A stretch of 64,000 nt of DNA from Harmothoe impar (GCA_947462335.1 OX381709.1:82708622-82772621); one strand, 5' to 3'. Shown: positions 1 through 13,034, counted from the stretch's first letter. Program-made: numbers and translations. The notes: generated from the sequence alone by a model not told the origin.

Positions 1-1346
1 TAAACAGATTACAATGGCTGCAGCCCACATCATGTCTTTTCCTATAACAAAAATGTACATTGAGATATTTGAGATACATTGAGACTCACAAGTGAGACAC
101 AGAAGTAAGATATCTGTTCAGGGTCTTTTTGGTCAGCCAGCAGGAAGTATATAAAATAACAAAATGAAGTTAGCTCACCGGATGTCACACAGGCCTGCAA
201 TACTTAGCAGCCAACTGTGGTCATAAATTAGCAATGTTACAATTTCCCGACAAATACCTTGGCACTGTCAATAAGGTGAGAGTCATTTACAGTATGTGGT
301 GGCACCGTGGGCGATTTAAAGTGGGGAGCAGACAGTCATTAGGAGTCTGTGGTGGACTGTTCAAGTTCAAGTGATCGAACTATCCAATTCCTATGGAGAC
401 AGACTCGAACATTTAACAAACAATAACACCAAGTTAGGTCCCTACAAAAGATGAATCAAGCAGATTGGTGCTGGGCTTGGGGGAGAGGGAGTCTACACTG
501 GGCATGGATCTGCTATTATTCCTCATTATTTGTGCATTGTCTAGCACTGAAGCTGCTAAAATCCTGATACAGAGTCAGTCCATCCTTTATAATGTTTAAC
601 AAAGGTAATAATCAGTTTGAATAAAGGCCTGCTGCCACACTGTCTATAGGGAAATGTGATACTGTCTGGAGTGAGATTAATAGTGCTTCTATTGAGTACA
701 AAAACAATAATGACTGTGCTCTGCCCTGCCCACTCATCAGTCTATTACACGAAGCCCTATAATTGGTATTCATCATTGTAGGATTCTAGCATAGCTGATA
801 ATCTAAAAAGCTATGATGAATAGATTCTCTGACCATTAGATCTATGCATTGATTTGTCCCCCGCTATTACTAGTGTGGCCCGTAGAGCCGCCGACTTGAA
901 CTCTTGGGGTACCGTGTTCAAATTGCCATGAAACCTCGGATTTTATGGGTGAAGAAATGGCGGAATTGCTCACAAACACTGGAAGGGTGCCTATATCCAG
1001 AGGAAGGGTGCCTATATCACTAGATATCAGCTCGGGGATATCACCTAAAAAGCATGATGAGTGGCCCAATTGTGTAATAACAAGTGATATACATTATTGT
1101 TAGCCACTATATCCTAATACCAAGTTCTGGTAATCCCAAATGTCGGCTAACAGCATCTATACCTATATACAGACTACTATTAGCACCCTAAAGAATTTAC
1201 CAATATTACCCATTGCCTAAAACAAGAAGCCTTCTGCTCACCCACCCACATAGACAGCATGTCGTTAGAAGATGACACTTGCCATAATGGTGCATGATGA
1301 ATCATACCGTCAGTCAGAGCACTGACCCCATAGTCTGCTGCATCAA

Positions 1347-1348
<2 letters not shown>
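1..1348. other. non-coding, no feature recognised
   Basis: AT-rich sequence with only short, unconvincing open frames. A 75-aa frame at 842-1069 (minus) has no family resemblance that I recognise and no splice or promoter context. I see no gene here. Confidence 0.6.

Positions 1349-1388
<40 letters not shown>
1349..1388. repeat. (TA)n microsatellite
   Basis: Uninterrupted TA dinucleotides for about 38 bases, decaying into TGTA at the right edge. Confidence 0.97.
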
Positions 1389-1395
<7 letters not shown>

Positions 1396-2161
1396 CAATA
1401 TTAAGCCTTTACAGACCAATCCTCCATCCAATCCCCATCTCTGTATCTGCCTGTATCCCTCCCTTTATCCCAGACATGCCTCTACCCTGGCCACACCTTG
1501 TGGTCCCTCAGGTCCAATTGGTGCCAGTCCCTGGTCAATAGCACCAGGAGGCCAGGACCCAACCCAGACCAGACCGGGGCCTGAGTGCTTTCTGAAAGCC
1601 TCTGCCACACACCCGGGAGTATGAGAATTAGACTGCTGCCCTAAAATGTGTGTCCTGGGACATTAGTTATATTACCCCCGGGTCTAGTGTCACCTATAAC
1701 GGTGTACTTGTTGTTATACGGCTGGCAATGGCTTCCTCTTTAATGGAGGACTATGGAGGGCAGTTAGGCAGGGACTGCCCTGAGGATACAATAAATAGAC
1801 GTTTCACAGCACAGACAGCATAATAGTGGCAGTAGCAGCAATATCCTCAGTGCAACAAATCCCTTCATGTAACCAGCATATGGCATACGACCCATACCAA
1901 CAACTCAGTAAAGTCCTACAACTGGCACCTGGTATAAGTGCCCTGGTACTCATACAGGACAGATATGAAACCTGGCGCAAACATTTATAGAAGCAGACAA
2001 AGTTCCAGCGAAAAAGAAATGAGTAAGGACGGATGAAAAACTATGACTCTTTAGGTTGTGTAGCGGGCATGTATGGCTCGGGGCAGCCCGAGCGTGCGTG
2101 GAGAGCGCATTGCCCGCCTGTGGTAGCTCAAGTACTGTAGCAGAGCAGTGGAGAAGCAGCT
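1389..2161. other. non-coding, no feature recognised
   Basis: No open frame above 60 codons, no tandem array and no inverted repeat was noticed in this stretch. Confidence 0.5.
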
Positions 2162-2240
2162 AGCTCTGTGGTGTAGCGGTTAGCATTCTCAATTCTCAAC
2201 TCTAGAGTGGAGGGACTGGGGTTCGACTCCCTGCAGGGCT
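2162..2240 (+). tRNA. tRNA-like sequence, probable pseudogene or SINE head
   Basis: An A-box-like stretch (TGGTGTAGCGGTTAGCA) is followed by a B-box (GGTTCGACTCC). The first seven bases (AGCTCTG) pair with the last seven (CAGGGCT) if one G-U pair is allowed. A TTCGACT loop sits on a 5-bp T stem. The anticodon region is not normal: ATTCT/AGAGT can pair but enclose 14 bases, caused by a small duplication of an ATTCTCA-like word. No anticodon can be assigned. It could be an aberrant tRNA gene, but a tRNA-derived SINE fragment is more likely. Confidence 0.5.
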
Positions 2241-2680
2241 GACACGTTTTCCACTGCCTGTTACAGTTGCAACAACAGATATTTTTTAAAGGAATCCATG
2301 ACTGCTAGAAATTCTGCCTTCAAACATCTGACAAGAAGTCCAAGTATTTCCTCTGTAGAATTCAATAATGGAATCAAAGAGTGGAAGTGGAAGGAATGAT
2401 GTATAGGGTATTTGTGCGTGTCAGTATTTCCTGAATGACAAAGTAGAAAAGCTTCACTACGTCTGCACAGTTCTCCGTGATGGATTACCCAGATTTAAAA
2501 CATTTGAGTTTCTGCTATTTAATCTTAAGGATGAATTTAGACCTTTAGCCTGTAAAGGGCAAATGTCTAAAGACTTTTGATATGTCTGTTACCATCAACA
2601 ACTCAAAAGGCCTTCTCTCAGAATCTGGAATTTATATGCAAAAATGGAACTATCCCTGCATTATCTAGCAAAATCTGAAA

Positions 2681-2815
2681 GGTGTGTTTTAGGTTACATG
2701 GTCTGAAATCTAAGTTAGGTATGTCAGAATTTTCTTTTTTCAAGATTTATTTTTCTCTGAAATAGCCCCACAATCGGCTGAAATATAACCTCGGGGAACC
2801 TAAAACACATCTTTT
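2681..2815. mobile_element. [16 protein letters not shown] family
   Basis: Terminal inverted repeats: GTGTGTTTTAGGTTACATGG near the left end and its imperfect inverse ending in CCTAAAACACATC on the right. The same ends recur at 16416-16743 and 51991-52271, and as single ends near 4102, 6171 and 54689. No coding capacity. Confidence 0.5.
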
Positions 2816-3429
2816 TTTATTTGTCCTAACACAGGACCAGACCATCCTTTATGATTCCCATTATTATGCTCTGTCATCAATTTGAATTAAGATCTGCCGA
2901 CACGTGATTCAATAGCAAATGTTATCCTGCCTAGAGTTAGATTAATAGGTAGTGTTTGCCTCTGTTGTGTAAAGAGGTAATTTATTGGGCATATTCAGGA
3001 ACCATCAATGACAGTGCTCTAGCTGCCTACCCACTCACCAGGTATTCACATGAACTGCTATCATTGGTTTTCATTGTGGTAGCATTTTGGTAGGCAGATA
3101 TGATAGAAAACACGGAAAACCCTATGCTGTAAAGATCAATTGACTACACAATAGGGTAAAAGCTATGATATATAGAGCCATTGACCACACAAAATGCACA
3201 CAATCACGCCCTATCCACTACTCTATACAATGTGTACACATTTGTGCTGGCTGTGTTATGCTACTAACATAAGCTTGTGTTATGTGCAATGGCCAGACAT
3301 TGTGTGGGCCAATATCCACATTGAATATTGATGTTAAGTGAGAATATTCCTCCTCAATGTCACAAACCTCCATTTTTACACTAGGTAGGTAATCATTTTG
3401 TGTGTTGGGTGGTGGTGAGGTATTGACCA

Positions 3430-3547
3430 CCCAGCAAACAAAAATACATTATTTTATGTCAAAATAACGTCTTTAACGTTGTATAATGTTTTACATAATA
3501 AGGAGCCATAGAGAAATGTTATATAATGTTTTTTTTTGTTTACTGGG
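3430..3547. mobile_element. MITE, CCCAGYAAACA family (AACGTT-rich), copy 1
   Basis: Ends CCCAGCAAACAAAAA and TTTTTTTGTTTACTGGG are inverted repeats. The inside is rich in AACGTT and TATAATG words and contains AAGGAGCCATAGAGAAA. Two full copies at 15546-15662 and 16745-16891 share the ends and this inside; fragments lie near 19752 and 40014. Confidence 0.75.
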
Positions 3548-4839
3548 CAATGTTTTTCTGCCACAGTAAAGTATTCAAAGATGGCCAGTCTTAGCCAACC
3601 CCTGGCAATGTGCAAGCTGGTGTTACAGATCTATATGAGATTCATCGCAGGGCTCGCCCAGCAGATGGGACCTGGAGTGACATTCCAGATGGGTTCGCAC
3701 TAGTGGAAAAACCAAGGCAAAGGAAACCATACTGGCAAGGTTTTCCAACCATTTGCTTGACTGCCTTCACCCAATGACCCTCTCACTAGCACATCACCGG
3801 GTGCCATCCTATCTGTATGGCACTCTGCACAGATAAGCAGCCAAGGTAATTGTGGTACTGCCAGAGCTTATAGACACAAATATCCTAGTATACCCACAAC
3901 AGTATGCTGTGGCCATGGGTATCACAGGCTATACTACCACTGATAAGCACCCAGGATAGATATGGTATCCCCCTTCCCATATTGAACAACCCGATCTATA
4001 TGAAGGCTGTAAACCCAAATCATATCCCTATCATATAAAAATCTACCCCAAATTAGCTCCTAACCCATCTTTAACCCGAATCATATCCCTAGGTCAAAAA
4101 AGTGTGTTTCAGGCAACGTGGTCCAAAGAATTAGAGTATGTAGGTACGATTTTCCCCTAAATGTATAAAGGGGTTGGAGCTTGTTCTTTCTGACTAGAAA
4201 TTGCTAAAATCTCAAAAAAGATAAATATTTTACACACTAAAATACAATTCTACAAAATCCGGAAGATGCTAGGGAACAAGGGAACTTAATATTTGAAAGT
4301 AGCAGCTTACTTTGAACCCTTTTTCTTCCTCACTTGCCCTAGGGAATCCTCCTTTGAAAAGTCCCATATGAATCAATATCATGATCATGTCAAAAGAGTT
4401 CAGTACCCAATATTGATCCCAACATGGATATAGGCACCTAGCAGCAATCTCCCTCTGTCCCAGCTATTCCATTCCCACATACTATGATAACCTGCTATTC
4501 TCCGTACCCATCATTGGATTTATGAGTTGGTTGGCTGGTAGTAAGTGCCAATGCTTTTATAAACTTGGTTTGTCTTTATATTATAAACATACATGTCTTA
4601 CTTTCATACAAAAGTCTTTCCATCATGAATTTGAGATGAGACTTGTTGGTTGGGAAATATTTACACTAACTGACAGCTCCCTATTTACATTTACACTGTC
4701 TACATATACTTTAGTGTATGCAAATGCATGAAAAGGATGAATCTCTTCGCCTGATCACAGAAATGGAGAACCCTATCCCTAGGTCAATTAATGTGTGCGT
4801 GACAGCCAGACAATTAACTAAGGTCCGGGTGGTGAGGTA

Positions 4840-5110
4840 AAAAGTTGAAAAGAAAGAAGAAGCATAAGAAGGAACAGAAAAAAGACACTGTGCTGTGTGT
4901 GCGCATACATTGCTGGCTGGTGTCTGTAGCAGTGTATGGATGCCATGACACGTCTTGTATACACGGCTGTATGTATGCATAGACACAGTTGTATTGCCAA
5001 GGGTTGGGGAGAGAGGTGGAGAGTGTCTGCTGGCACCCCACCCAAACTTACAGCTGTAAGGTAAATAAAAGGAACTGGACATGTGAGATATCAGTGAGAA
5101 GAGGCTGCAG
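4840..5110. repeat. unclassified dispersed repeat, copy 1
   Basis: This stretch resembles 22790-22990 in order and wording: GCATACATTGCTG / GCATGCACTGCTG, then CATAGACACAGTTGTATTG / CATAGAGACACCAGAGCTGTATTGG, then a CAGCTG word followed by a GTAAATAAA or GTGAATAAA word and AACTGG. The overlapping short minus-strand open frames at 4711-5082 differ in frame and are not supported as genes. I cannot assign a repeat class. Confidence 0.45.
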
Positions 5111-7254
5111 CTTTGGTGTTCTGACTAGACTACACTTGTAAGATTTGTGTATTGTGACGCTATGGGGAAACTGATAAGAGTGAAACTAAAAAGTGCCTAC
5201 TCTTTTTCTCCCCTTCTTGTCTTCAAATTCCGACCAGGATGTAATTCCTCAAGTTGGTGACAGAGCTAAGAGTAACTAGCATTTGCCATATCTCAATCTT
5301 ATTGGTTTCAAATAGAAACATGCACAATAAACTGATGAATTACAGCCAGCATAGGGAGCCATATGGTCTTACAATTCATGGTAAAAACATCCTCCTGCGT
5401 GAGATGGATACTTGCAGTTTTTGATATTTTATAAAAGCATAAGTTTTGATCAATGTGGCCAGTCCTAACTCCTAAGAGTAATGGCTTAAATCTTGACTCT
5501 GTAAAGCTGTGCTTCCACAGCCATCAAATTGTGAAAGGCTGTAGGGCTAGCTATTATGACAAAAGGTTAAAGCATTGACCTCTCGCCCTATATGTGAACA
5601 TTACATCAAAAGTTAAGTTAAGTTTCTTTGCTGAGAAATAGTGTAAGCTGCGTCTATAGTTCTCTATTGGCTTTACTGACCATCAGTTCAGAGACCTCTG
5701 ACCCTTGGCAGACAGCAAAAAGGTAATAGATTTAGAGATTGGAAGGAGTAGACTTGACGGTCACAAAATGTGTCTTCGATATTGATTCCTTAGATCAGAT
5801 AACAAGGCTTTATGTATTTTATTACTTCACCCTTTGCATCTTTTATGAGTCTATGGTCCCCTCTGTCCCAGATAGGAGGCATTCTGGATACAGATTACGT
5901 GTCTGTATAGCCATGCATGAGACTCCTAGTTCCACTTATCCAATTCACCCTTCGGCATCTTTGCCCAAATCTAGATCTTTAAGGTAGATATCTCTAGGCC
6001 GCTGTACATCATTTTCGATGGGTTCTATCTCAAGCCCAGTGTCCATCATTCTATACCCAGCCATATACCTATAGCCGTGAATGATAATATGAAATATAGA
6101 AGACGTCCAAGACTCTTTCCATAAATATGTGGTGACATTGCCTCGGTCATTTTTAATAGGCCAAATCAAATAAGGTGTGTTCCAGGTAACTTGACCCTTC
6201 ATTCAAAAAAGAGCCGAGCCTAACATTTTTCCCACTTTGGGGATTCAAAATTTTTCTTTTGTAAAATTTCAAGGTTTTATCAAATTTTTAGTCAGCAAGA
6301 ACAAGCTCTCACACCTAATTAAGTGTCTGACCTCAGGTAAATGTAGAAAAACAGTATGTAATACTGGAGACCAAAATATGTCCAGCCACAATAACTGCTG
6401 ACAATGAAAGAATGTGGAAGCCCAAAAAATATCTGTGGGGAGGTCTGCAACTCCTACCAATGATCCTCCAACATTCTACACTCCCTGCTCGTTCTGTCTC
6501 CTCCCATCACCTTCTGTCACCACTGGTTGTAAACTGCATCCTCCCTGTGGAATATCTAGGAAATGATATGAGCAAAAATTGAATGGCTGGGGTTTCTTGG
6601 TTATTCTTCCCTTGTAGCACTTGTGGCACATGACAAAGTAGATCTATCAGAGTCTTTTTAGGGATTATAAAGAAAGTCTCTACCTCTGCAATCCCTTTAT
6701 TAGCCTCAGCCGCGGCTGTCTGTCTGAGGTTTCATCATTCATGCTGTTAGTCTGGACAGTATGTGCCTTCTGATGAAGGAAGTCCAGGCGGATGTCGAGC
6801 GCTCACCCTTGAGCGGTTTGAGATATTACTTTTGGTGTTTCTATGTTGAACAGAATCAGAGATGTGTCTGAGTCATTACCCTTTTGCATGTTCCATCAAG
6901 CCAATGACAAAATTATGAATAAATGATTTCAAATGTATTTTCTGAACAGAGTGAATTCTATATCCTTCAATATTGGACTACAATGTATGAATGGCAATTA
7001 ACACCATCCCTTTCTAAGATTTATGCTATACATAAAAATCATATTGAGTACAGTTCCCCACTGCCCTATCAGTCTTCTATACACTGCACAAGAATGCGGG
7101 TTTAAGTGTAACTTAAAGCCCAAAATATCTTATGTAAATCTCTGGTTGCAACCAAAATAATGGAGTTTAATGATCTCTGTCAACCTCGGGTTGGGTGGGA
7201 TTTAAGGGGAATTTATTTCTCTTAAAGGTACGCTTGCATGGGCTTTGATTTACC
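5111..7254. other. non-coding, no gene recognised
   Basis: Only short open frames (maximum about 85 codons), none recognisable. One solitary GGTGTGTTCCAGGTAACTTG end of the CAGGT-type MITE family is near 6173. Confidence 0.5.
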
Positions 7255-7500
7255 TAATACCCCAGGACAACCTCAGTAACATTTCACTTAAATCTTAATA
7301 TTTCCCAGGACAATCAGGGATATTTTTCACTTAGATCTTATCAAACCCCAGGACAACCAGAGGTATTTTCCACTTAAATCTCATTAAACCCCAGGACAAC
7401 CAGGTGTATTTTCCACTCAAATCTCAGTAGACCCCAGGACAAGCATAGATATTTTCCATTTAAATGTCATGAAACCCTAGGTCAACCTGGGATGATTTGA
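7255..7500. repeat. 43-44 bp tandem repeat
   Basis: Five to six degenerate units built on CCCCAGGACAACCAG then TATTTTCCACTTAAATCTCA. Successive CCCAGGACA words fall near 7261, 7304, 7346, 7390, 7433 and 7476. Confidence 0.8.
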
Positions 7501-8013
7501 CTGCAATCATATTTCATTCAGGGGGTTAGGATGCATCATTTAAAGACAATTTTGCAAATTAGAAGCTTGGTAATTAGGCAGCTCTTCAGTAGGCAGGAGG
7601 TAACTGCAGGCAGGAGTTGTGTTCCCATGGTCAGGCAGCAGTGGACTGAGGGGCTCACACTGCACCCCCATTATATAGGGCTTGTAGGGCCGTGTGGGGA
7701 GAACTGGGTGGCTTGTAGCCGGCCCTAGGGGTGGATAGGACATGGGGAATCAGTGGGAGAGCTTGTACCTATTTTAAGTTTCCCTAAAAATTGTCAGTTG
7801 ACTTCACAGGGTATGTACAAGACCATTAGAAAGGATGCTTTCTTTAATTTGGACAATCATTTAAAATCATTACAGTAGGTCACAGGTTATGATACATGTA
7901 CATAACATGCACACATCTTACAGCCATTAGAGGAAGCCTAATGTAAAGTAATATGTTCATAATAATTATGGAGAAGACTACTATACTCATTGTAGGCCTC
8001 CTCCAGCTATTCA

Positions 8014-8033
8014 AATATATATATATATATATG
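8014..8033. repeat. (TA)n microsatellite
   Basis: About nine TA units. Confidence 0.9.
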
Positions 8034-8419
8034 TTACAAGAAATAGCTTGGATATTTCGTGTGTATAATCCTCAGAGCGGTGGCGGGAACCACCGGGTAA
8101 CATTCAGTACGCGCATGCGCGAGTTGCATATCCGTCTTCTCCGGGGCCATTGTTGTTCTTGGCGTGGAGAGAAGCAGAAGCCAGCATATAATAAGGGAAT
8201 ATTTCATAAATTTTTCTTTTTGATGTTTATTGTTATTGTTATAATTGTTGATAAATATGGCGGGTGTTTTTGATCCCAGTCTAAGCCCATACTACCTGTT
8301 TTTATATTTTTATGAGAAATTACTTAGTTCAATTAGTATCGGTTATGGTAGATTGGATTTCACATTTACTACCGGTATATTATTTCTTACGCTTGTGATA
8401 AGCATTAGCCTCGGGGGCA

Positions 8420-8432
8420 TTATATATATATA

Positions 8433-8471
<39 letters not shown>

Positions 8472-8472
8472 T

Positions 8473-8531
<59 letters not shown>
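8420..8531. repeat. (TA)n microsatellite, interrupted
   Basis: A long TA tract with TTTA and CACA interruptions. It makes the open frame at 8245-8565 look long (Ile-Tyr repeats), which is an artefact. Confidence 0.95.
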
Positions 8532-8533
<2 letters not shown>

Positions 8534-8640
8534 CTATTTATATAATTCATTCATTTATTAGATAATTATAGATTAGGCCCAATGAATAATTTAAACCTAG
8601 TCTATAGTATAGATGATATCCTTAGCACAACCATAGCGTA

Positions 8641-8845
8641 GTGATGTGGGGTGTAAAAACGGGCCTCCAAACGCCAGTGCTTTCTGTCAGGGGACCCCCA
8701 GAACGTACTGATGTGGGGTGTAAAAATGGCCCTCCAAATGCCAGTGCTTTCTGTCATGGGACCCCCAGAACGTACTCATGTGGGGAGTATAAAGGGCCCT
8801 CCAGATGCCAGAAATATTGATGGATGATGGCCCCAAACGCCAGTG
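8641..8845 (+). repeat. 67-bp tandem array, left arm of a foldback structure
   Basis: Three units containing GATGTGGGGTGTAAAAA, CCAGTGCTTTCTGTCA and GGGACCCCCAGAACGTACT. Unit starts near 8643, 8710 and 8777 give a 67-bp period. The same unit occurs three times in reverse orientation at 13815-13998. The outer edge ATATCCTTAG near 8618 is mirrored by CTAAGGATAT at 13996-14005. Confidence 0.9.
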
Positions 8846-9269
8846 GTTTTCACATATTTCAAGTATTTCAATGTAATATATAAGGCCTAGATTACACGAG
8901 ATTGTTACTCTTCTTTTTATTATATATATGTATGATAAAAGGTTCTATGACTACTGCCTTCCCATACTTCATAACTTATTGCTTAATTAGTAGTAATTAA
9001 TCTTGAAAATCGATAATATCCTAATTTTGCAATATTTGAAAATACATGGTGACTATAGCAATACATCTCGTGATGATATAACAGCTCAATTAAAATTATT
9101 TTGAGTTGTCACAATGAGTAAATGCTTCTAGTTGAGCATTATCTCAAGATGTCATCAATTATACCTTATGATATGATACATTTTATGCTAATTAGCATTT
9201 GTTCCCAATACACATTAGCAGGACTTGGCACTTTTGCTTGTGATATGCATAGGATAGCATTAAAACGTT

Positions 9270-9620
9270 TTAATACGTCTTTTATACTACAACTTGAAAA
9301 TAAAACGTTTTAGAACGTTATGGCAGTAGGGTATCTATTGTGCTTTTATACTACAACTTGAAAATAAAACGTTTTAGAACGTTATGGCAGCAGGGTATCT
9401 ATTGTGCTTTTATACTACAACTTGAAAATAAAACGTTTTAGAGCGTTATGGCAGCAGGATATCTATTGTGCTTTGATACTACAACTTGGAAGTAAAACGT
9501 ATTAGATGTTATGGCAGTAGGGTATATATTGTAATTTGATACTAAAACTTGGAAGTAAAACATATTAGACCGTTATGGCAGTAGGGTATCTAATGTGCTT
9601 TAATACTACAACTTGAATGT
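9270..9620 (+). repeat. 64-bp tandem array with AACGTT core
   Basis: Five to six units. The word GCTTTTATACTACAACTTGA starts at 9342, 9406 and 9470, a 64-bp period. Each unit carries ATAAAACGTTTTAGAACGTT followed by ATGGCA. The reverse complement of this core occurs in the 117-bp array at 13035-13560, so the two arrays are inverted relatives. Confidence 0.9.
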
Positions 9621-9711
9621 CTCTGCCATGGTACGCAACCGTTAGGCCCCTGTCAATCAGGCCCTTGGTAATCAGGCCCCTGTCCATGAGGCCCTTAACC
9701 ATTAGGCCCGG

Positions 9712-10095
9712 AAAGACCAATAGAATCCATTAGGTACCAATAGAATCCTATAGGTACCAATACAATCCAATAGGTACCAATAGAATCATGTAGGTACCAT
9801 TGAATCCAATTGGTACCAATAGCATCCAGTAGTTACCAACAGAATTCTATAGACATCTATATGATCCTATAGGTACTAATAGAATCCATTAGGTACCAAT
9901 AGAATCCATTAGGTACAAATAGAATCCATTAGGTACCAATAGAATCCATTACGTACCAATAGAATCCTATAGGTATCAATGTAATCCTAGAGGTACTAAT
10001 AGAATCCATTAGGTACCAATAGAATCCAATTGATACCAATAGAATCCATTAGGTACCAATAAAATCATATAGGTACCAATAGAATCGATTAGGCC
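9712..10095 (+). repeat. 20-bp minisatellite
   Basis: About 19 units of CCAATAGAATCCATTAGGTA with point variants (CTATAGGTA, CAATTGGTA). Confidence 0.93.
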
Positions 10096-10115
10096 ACGCA
10101 TTTGGGTATTCCTTA

Positions 10116-12318
10116 GGGGCGAACGGAGAACGGGATAAAGGGACAAAGGAATAAAGGGACAACGGGATGAAGAGAGAATGGGATAAACAGAGAACGGGAT
10201 AAACAGAGAACGGGATAAACGGAAAAGAGATAAAGGGAGAACGGGATGAAAGGAGAACGGGATGAAGGGAGAACAGGATGAAGGGAGACCAGGATGAAAG
10301 GATAAATGGAGAATGGGATTAATGGAGAACGGGATAAACGGACAACGGGATAAATGGACATCGGGATAAATGAAGAACAGGATAAACGGAGACCGGGATA
10401 AACGGAGAACGGGATAAACTGAGAACGGGATAAACGGAGAACGGGATAAACGGAGAACGGGATAAACGGAGAACGGGATAAACGGAGAACAGGATAAAAG
10501 GAGAATGCAGGGTTCTCCCTACACTGCAATGACCGGCGGGCCGCCGGCATCCTTTTTCCTGCCGCCGGCGTCAAATTGCCCTAGAATTGGCGCCGGTGTC
10601 ATTTTGGCTATCTATAGGTGTCTAAATTTTGAAAATCCATCAATTAGAACAGAAGTTCAAGCCATTTTAACCTTTTTAATTGAAAAAAAAATTGATTTTA
10701 GCGTTTGTGGAGAACCCTGAGAACAGGATAAATGGAGAACGGGATAAACGTAGAACGGGATAAAGGGAGAACGGGATAAACAGAGAAGGGGATAAAATGA
10801 GAAGGGGATAAATGGAAAAGGGGATAAAGGGAGAACGGGATAAAGGGAGAATGGGTTAAGGAACGAAGGGATGGTGGGAGAATGGGATGAAGGGAATACG
10901 GGATGAAGGGAATACGGGATGAAGGGAATACGGGATGAAGGGAATACGGGATGCAGGGATAAATGGAGAACAGGATAAAAGGAGGTCGGGATAAAGAGAG
11001 AACGGGATAAACAGAGAAGGGGATAAATGGAGAAGGGGATAAACGGAGAATGGGATTAACGGAGAAGCGGGTAATCGGAGAACGGGATAAACAGAGAATG
11101 GGATAAACAGAGAAGGGGATAAACGGAGAATGAGATAAACTGAGAACGGGATAAAAGGAGAAGGGGATAAATGGAGAAGGGGATAAACAGAAAAGGGGAT
11201 AAACGGAAAACGGGATGAAGGTAGAACGGGATGAAGGGATAAACGGAGACCAGGATAAATGGAGAATGGGATAAATGGAGAATGGGATGAATGGACAACG
11301 GGCTAAATGAAGAAAGGGATAAACGGAGAATGGGATAAACGGACAACGGGATGAACGGAGAACCGGATAAATGGAGAATGGCATAAGCGGAGAACAGGAT
11401 AAGGGAGAACGGGATAAACGGAGAAAGAGATAAACAGAGAACGGGATGAATGGAGAACGGGATAAACGGAGAACAGGATGAAGGGAGAAACAGAGAAACA
11501 GAGAACGGGATAAACGGAGAACGGGATAAACAGAGAACGGGATAAATGGAGAACGGGATAAATGGAAAAGGGGATAAACGGAAAACGGGATGAAGGTAGA
11601 ACTGGATGAAGGGATAAACGGAGACCAGGATAAATGGAGAATGGGATAAATGGAGAATGGGATGAATGGACAACGGGCTAAATGAAGAAAGGGATAAACG
11701 GAGAATGGGATGGACGGACAACGGGATGAACGGAGAACCGGATAAATGGAGAATGGCATAAGCGGAGAACAGGATAAGGGAGAACGGGATAAATGGAGAA
11801 CGGGATAAACGGAGAACAGGATGAAGGGAGAAACAGAGAAACGGAGAAAGGGATAAACAGAGAACGGGATGAATGGAGAACGGGATAAACGGAGAACAGG
11901 ATGAAGGGAGAAACAGAGAAACAGAGAACGGGATAAACGGAGAACGGGATAAACAGAGAACGGGATAAGTGGAGAACGGGATAAATGGAAAAGGGGATAA
12001 AGGGAGAACGGGATAAAGGGAGAATGGGATGAAGGAACGACGGGATGAAGGGAGAATGGGATGAAGGGAATACGGGAGGAAGGGAATACGGGATGAAGGG
12101 AAAAAAGTAGAACAGGATAAAAGGAGAATGGGATAAAGAGAGAACGGGATAAACAGAGAAGGGGATAAATGGAGAAGGGGATAAACGGAGAATGGGATTA
12201 ACAGAGAAGGGGGTAATCGGAGAACGGGATAAACGGAGAAGGGGATAAGGGGATAAACGGAGAGCGGAATAAACGGAGAACAGGATAAACGGAGAACAAG
12301 ATAAAAGGAGAACGGCGA
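10116..12318 (-). repeat. 16-bp minisatellite (GGAGAACGGGATAAAC)
   Basis: Roughly 120 units, interrupted by a MITE at 10508-10719. Sixteen is not a multiple of three and the unit has no stop codon on the minus strand, so all three minus frames read through as the same Ser/Pro/Phe-rich 16-residue repeat (SPFIPFSVYPVLRLSR). This explains open frames of 353, 461, 234 and 153 codons. A higher-order duplication of about 375 bp is visible: the block starting GGAAAACGGGATGAAGGTAG at 11205 recurs at 11580. Confidence 0.96.
10508..10719. mobile_element. MITE with CAGGGTTCTCC ends (hAT-like)
   Basis: Perfect 11-bp terminal inverted repeats, CAGGGTTCTCC and GGAGAACCCTG, bound 212 bp that are unrelated to the surrounding 16-bp array and have a G+C-rich inside (GGCGGGCCGCCGGC). 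CAGGG ends are typical of hAT elements. I could not see a clear 8-bp target duplication, which is hard to judge inside a repeat. Confidence 0.75.
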
Positions 12319-12322
12319 ACAG

Positions 12323-13020
12323 GATGATGTACAGTTGGTGCACACTTTTGAGAGAGTGTAATGGGGAGAATATGATGTACACATGACGTACACATGGTAT
12401 ACACTGTTGAGGGAGTGTCTAATGGGCAATATGATATACATATGACGTACACATGATGTACACTGTTGAGGGAGTGTCTAATGGGCATTATGATGTTCAT
12501 ATGACGTACACATGATGTACACTGTTGAGAGAGTGTGTAATGGGGAATATGATATACACATGGTGTTCACTACTGAGGAAGTGTAATGGGGAGAATATGA
12601 TGTACATATGGCGTACACATGGCATACACTGTTGAGGGAGTGTCTAATGGGCAATATGCTGTACATATGACATACACATGATGCACACTGTTGAGGGAGT
12701 GTCTAATGGGCAATATGATGTACAGATGACGTACACATGGTGTACACTATTGAGAAAGTGTAATGGGGAGAATATGATGTACATATGACATACACATGAT
12801 GTACACATGGCGTACACTGTTGAGGGAGTATCTAATGGGCAATATGATGTACAGATGACGTACACATGATGTACAGATGTTGTACACTTTTGAGAGAGTG
12901 TAATGGGGAGAATATGATGTACACATGACATACACATGATGTACACTGCTGAGGGAGTGTCTAATGGGCAATATGATATACATATGACGTACACATGGCA
13001 TACACTGTCGGCTTCCTACA
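12323..13020 (-). repeat. 60-bp tandem array
   Basis: About eleven units of ACTGTTGAGGGAGTGTCTAA, GGGCAATATGATGTACA and TATGACGTACACATGATGTAC. The period is exactly 60 between 12421 and 12481; some units carry an extra ACATGATGTAC-type insert. The minus-strand open frames of 62-116 codons here are repeat read-through. Confidence 0.93.
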
Positions 13021-13034
13021 AAATCATCTACACA

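Larger units (their letters stand above)
2241..4839. other. non-coding with MITE copies
   Basis: No gene was recognised. It holds a MITE-like pair of ends near 2681 and 2815 (GGTGTGTTTTAGGTTACATG against the inverse CCTAAAACACATC) and a CCCAG-ended MITE at 3430-3547. A solitary end of the first family (GTGTGTTTCAGGCAACGTGG) lies near 4102. Confidence 0.5.

Noticed and set aside
7953..8565. Two 106-codon plus-strand frames
   Set aside because: Their length depends on TA microsatellites read as Ile-Tyr repeats.
10113..12441. Minus-strand open frames of 153-461 codons encoding Ser/Pro/Phe repeats
   Set aside because: They arise in all three frames from a 16-bp minisatellite without stop codons; there is no unique sequence, promoter or splice structure.
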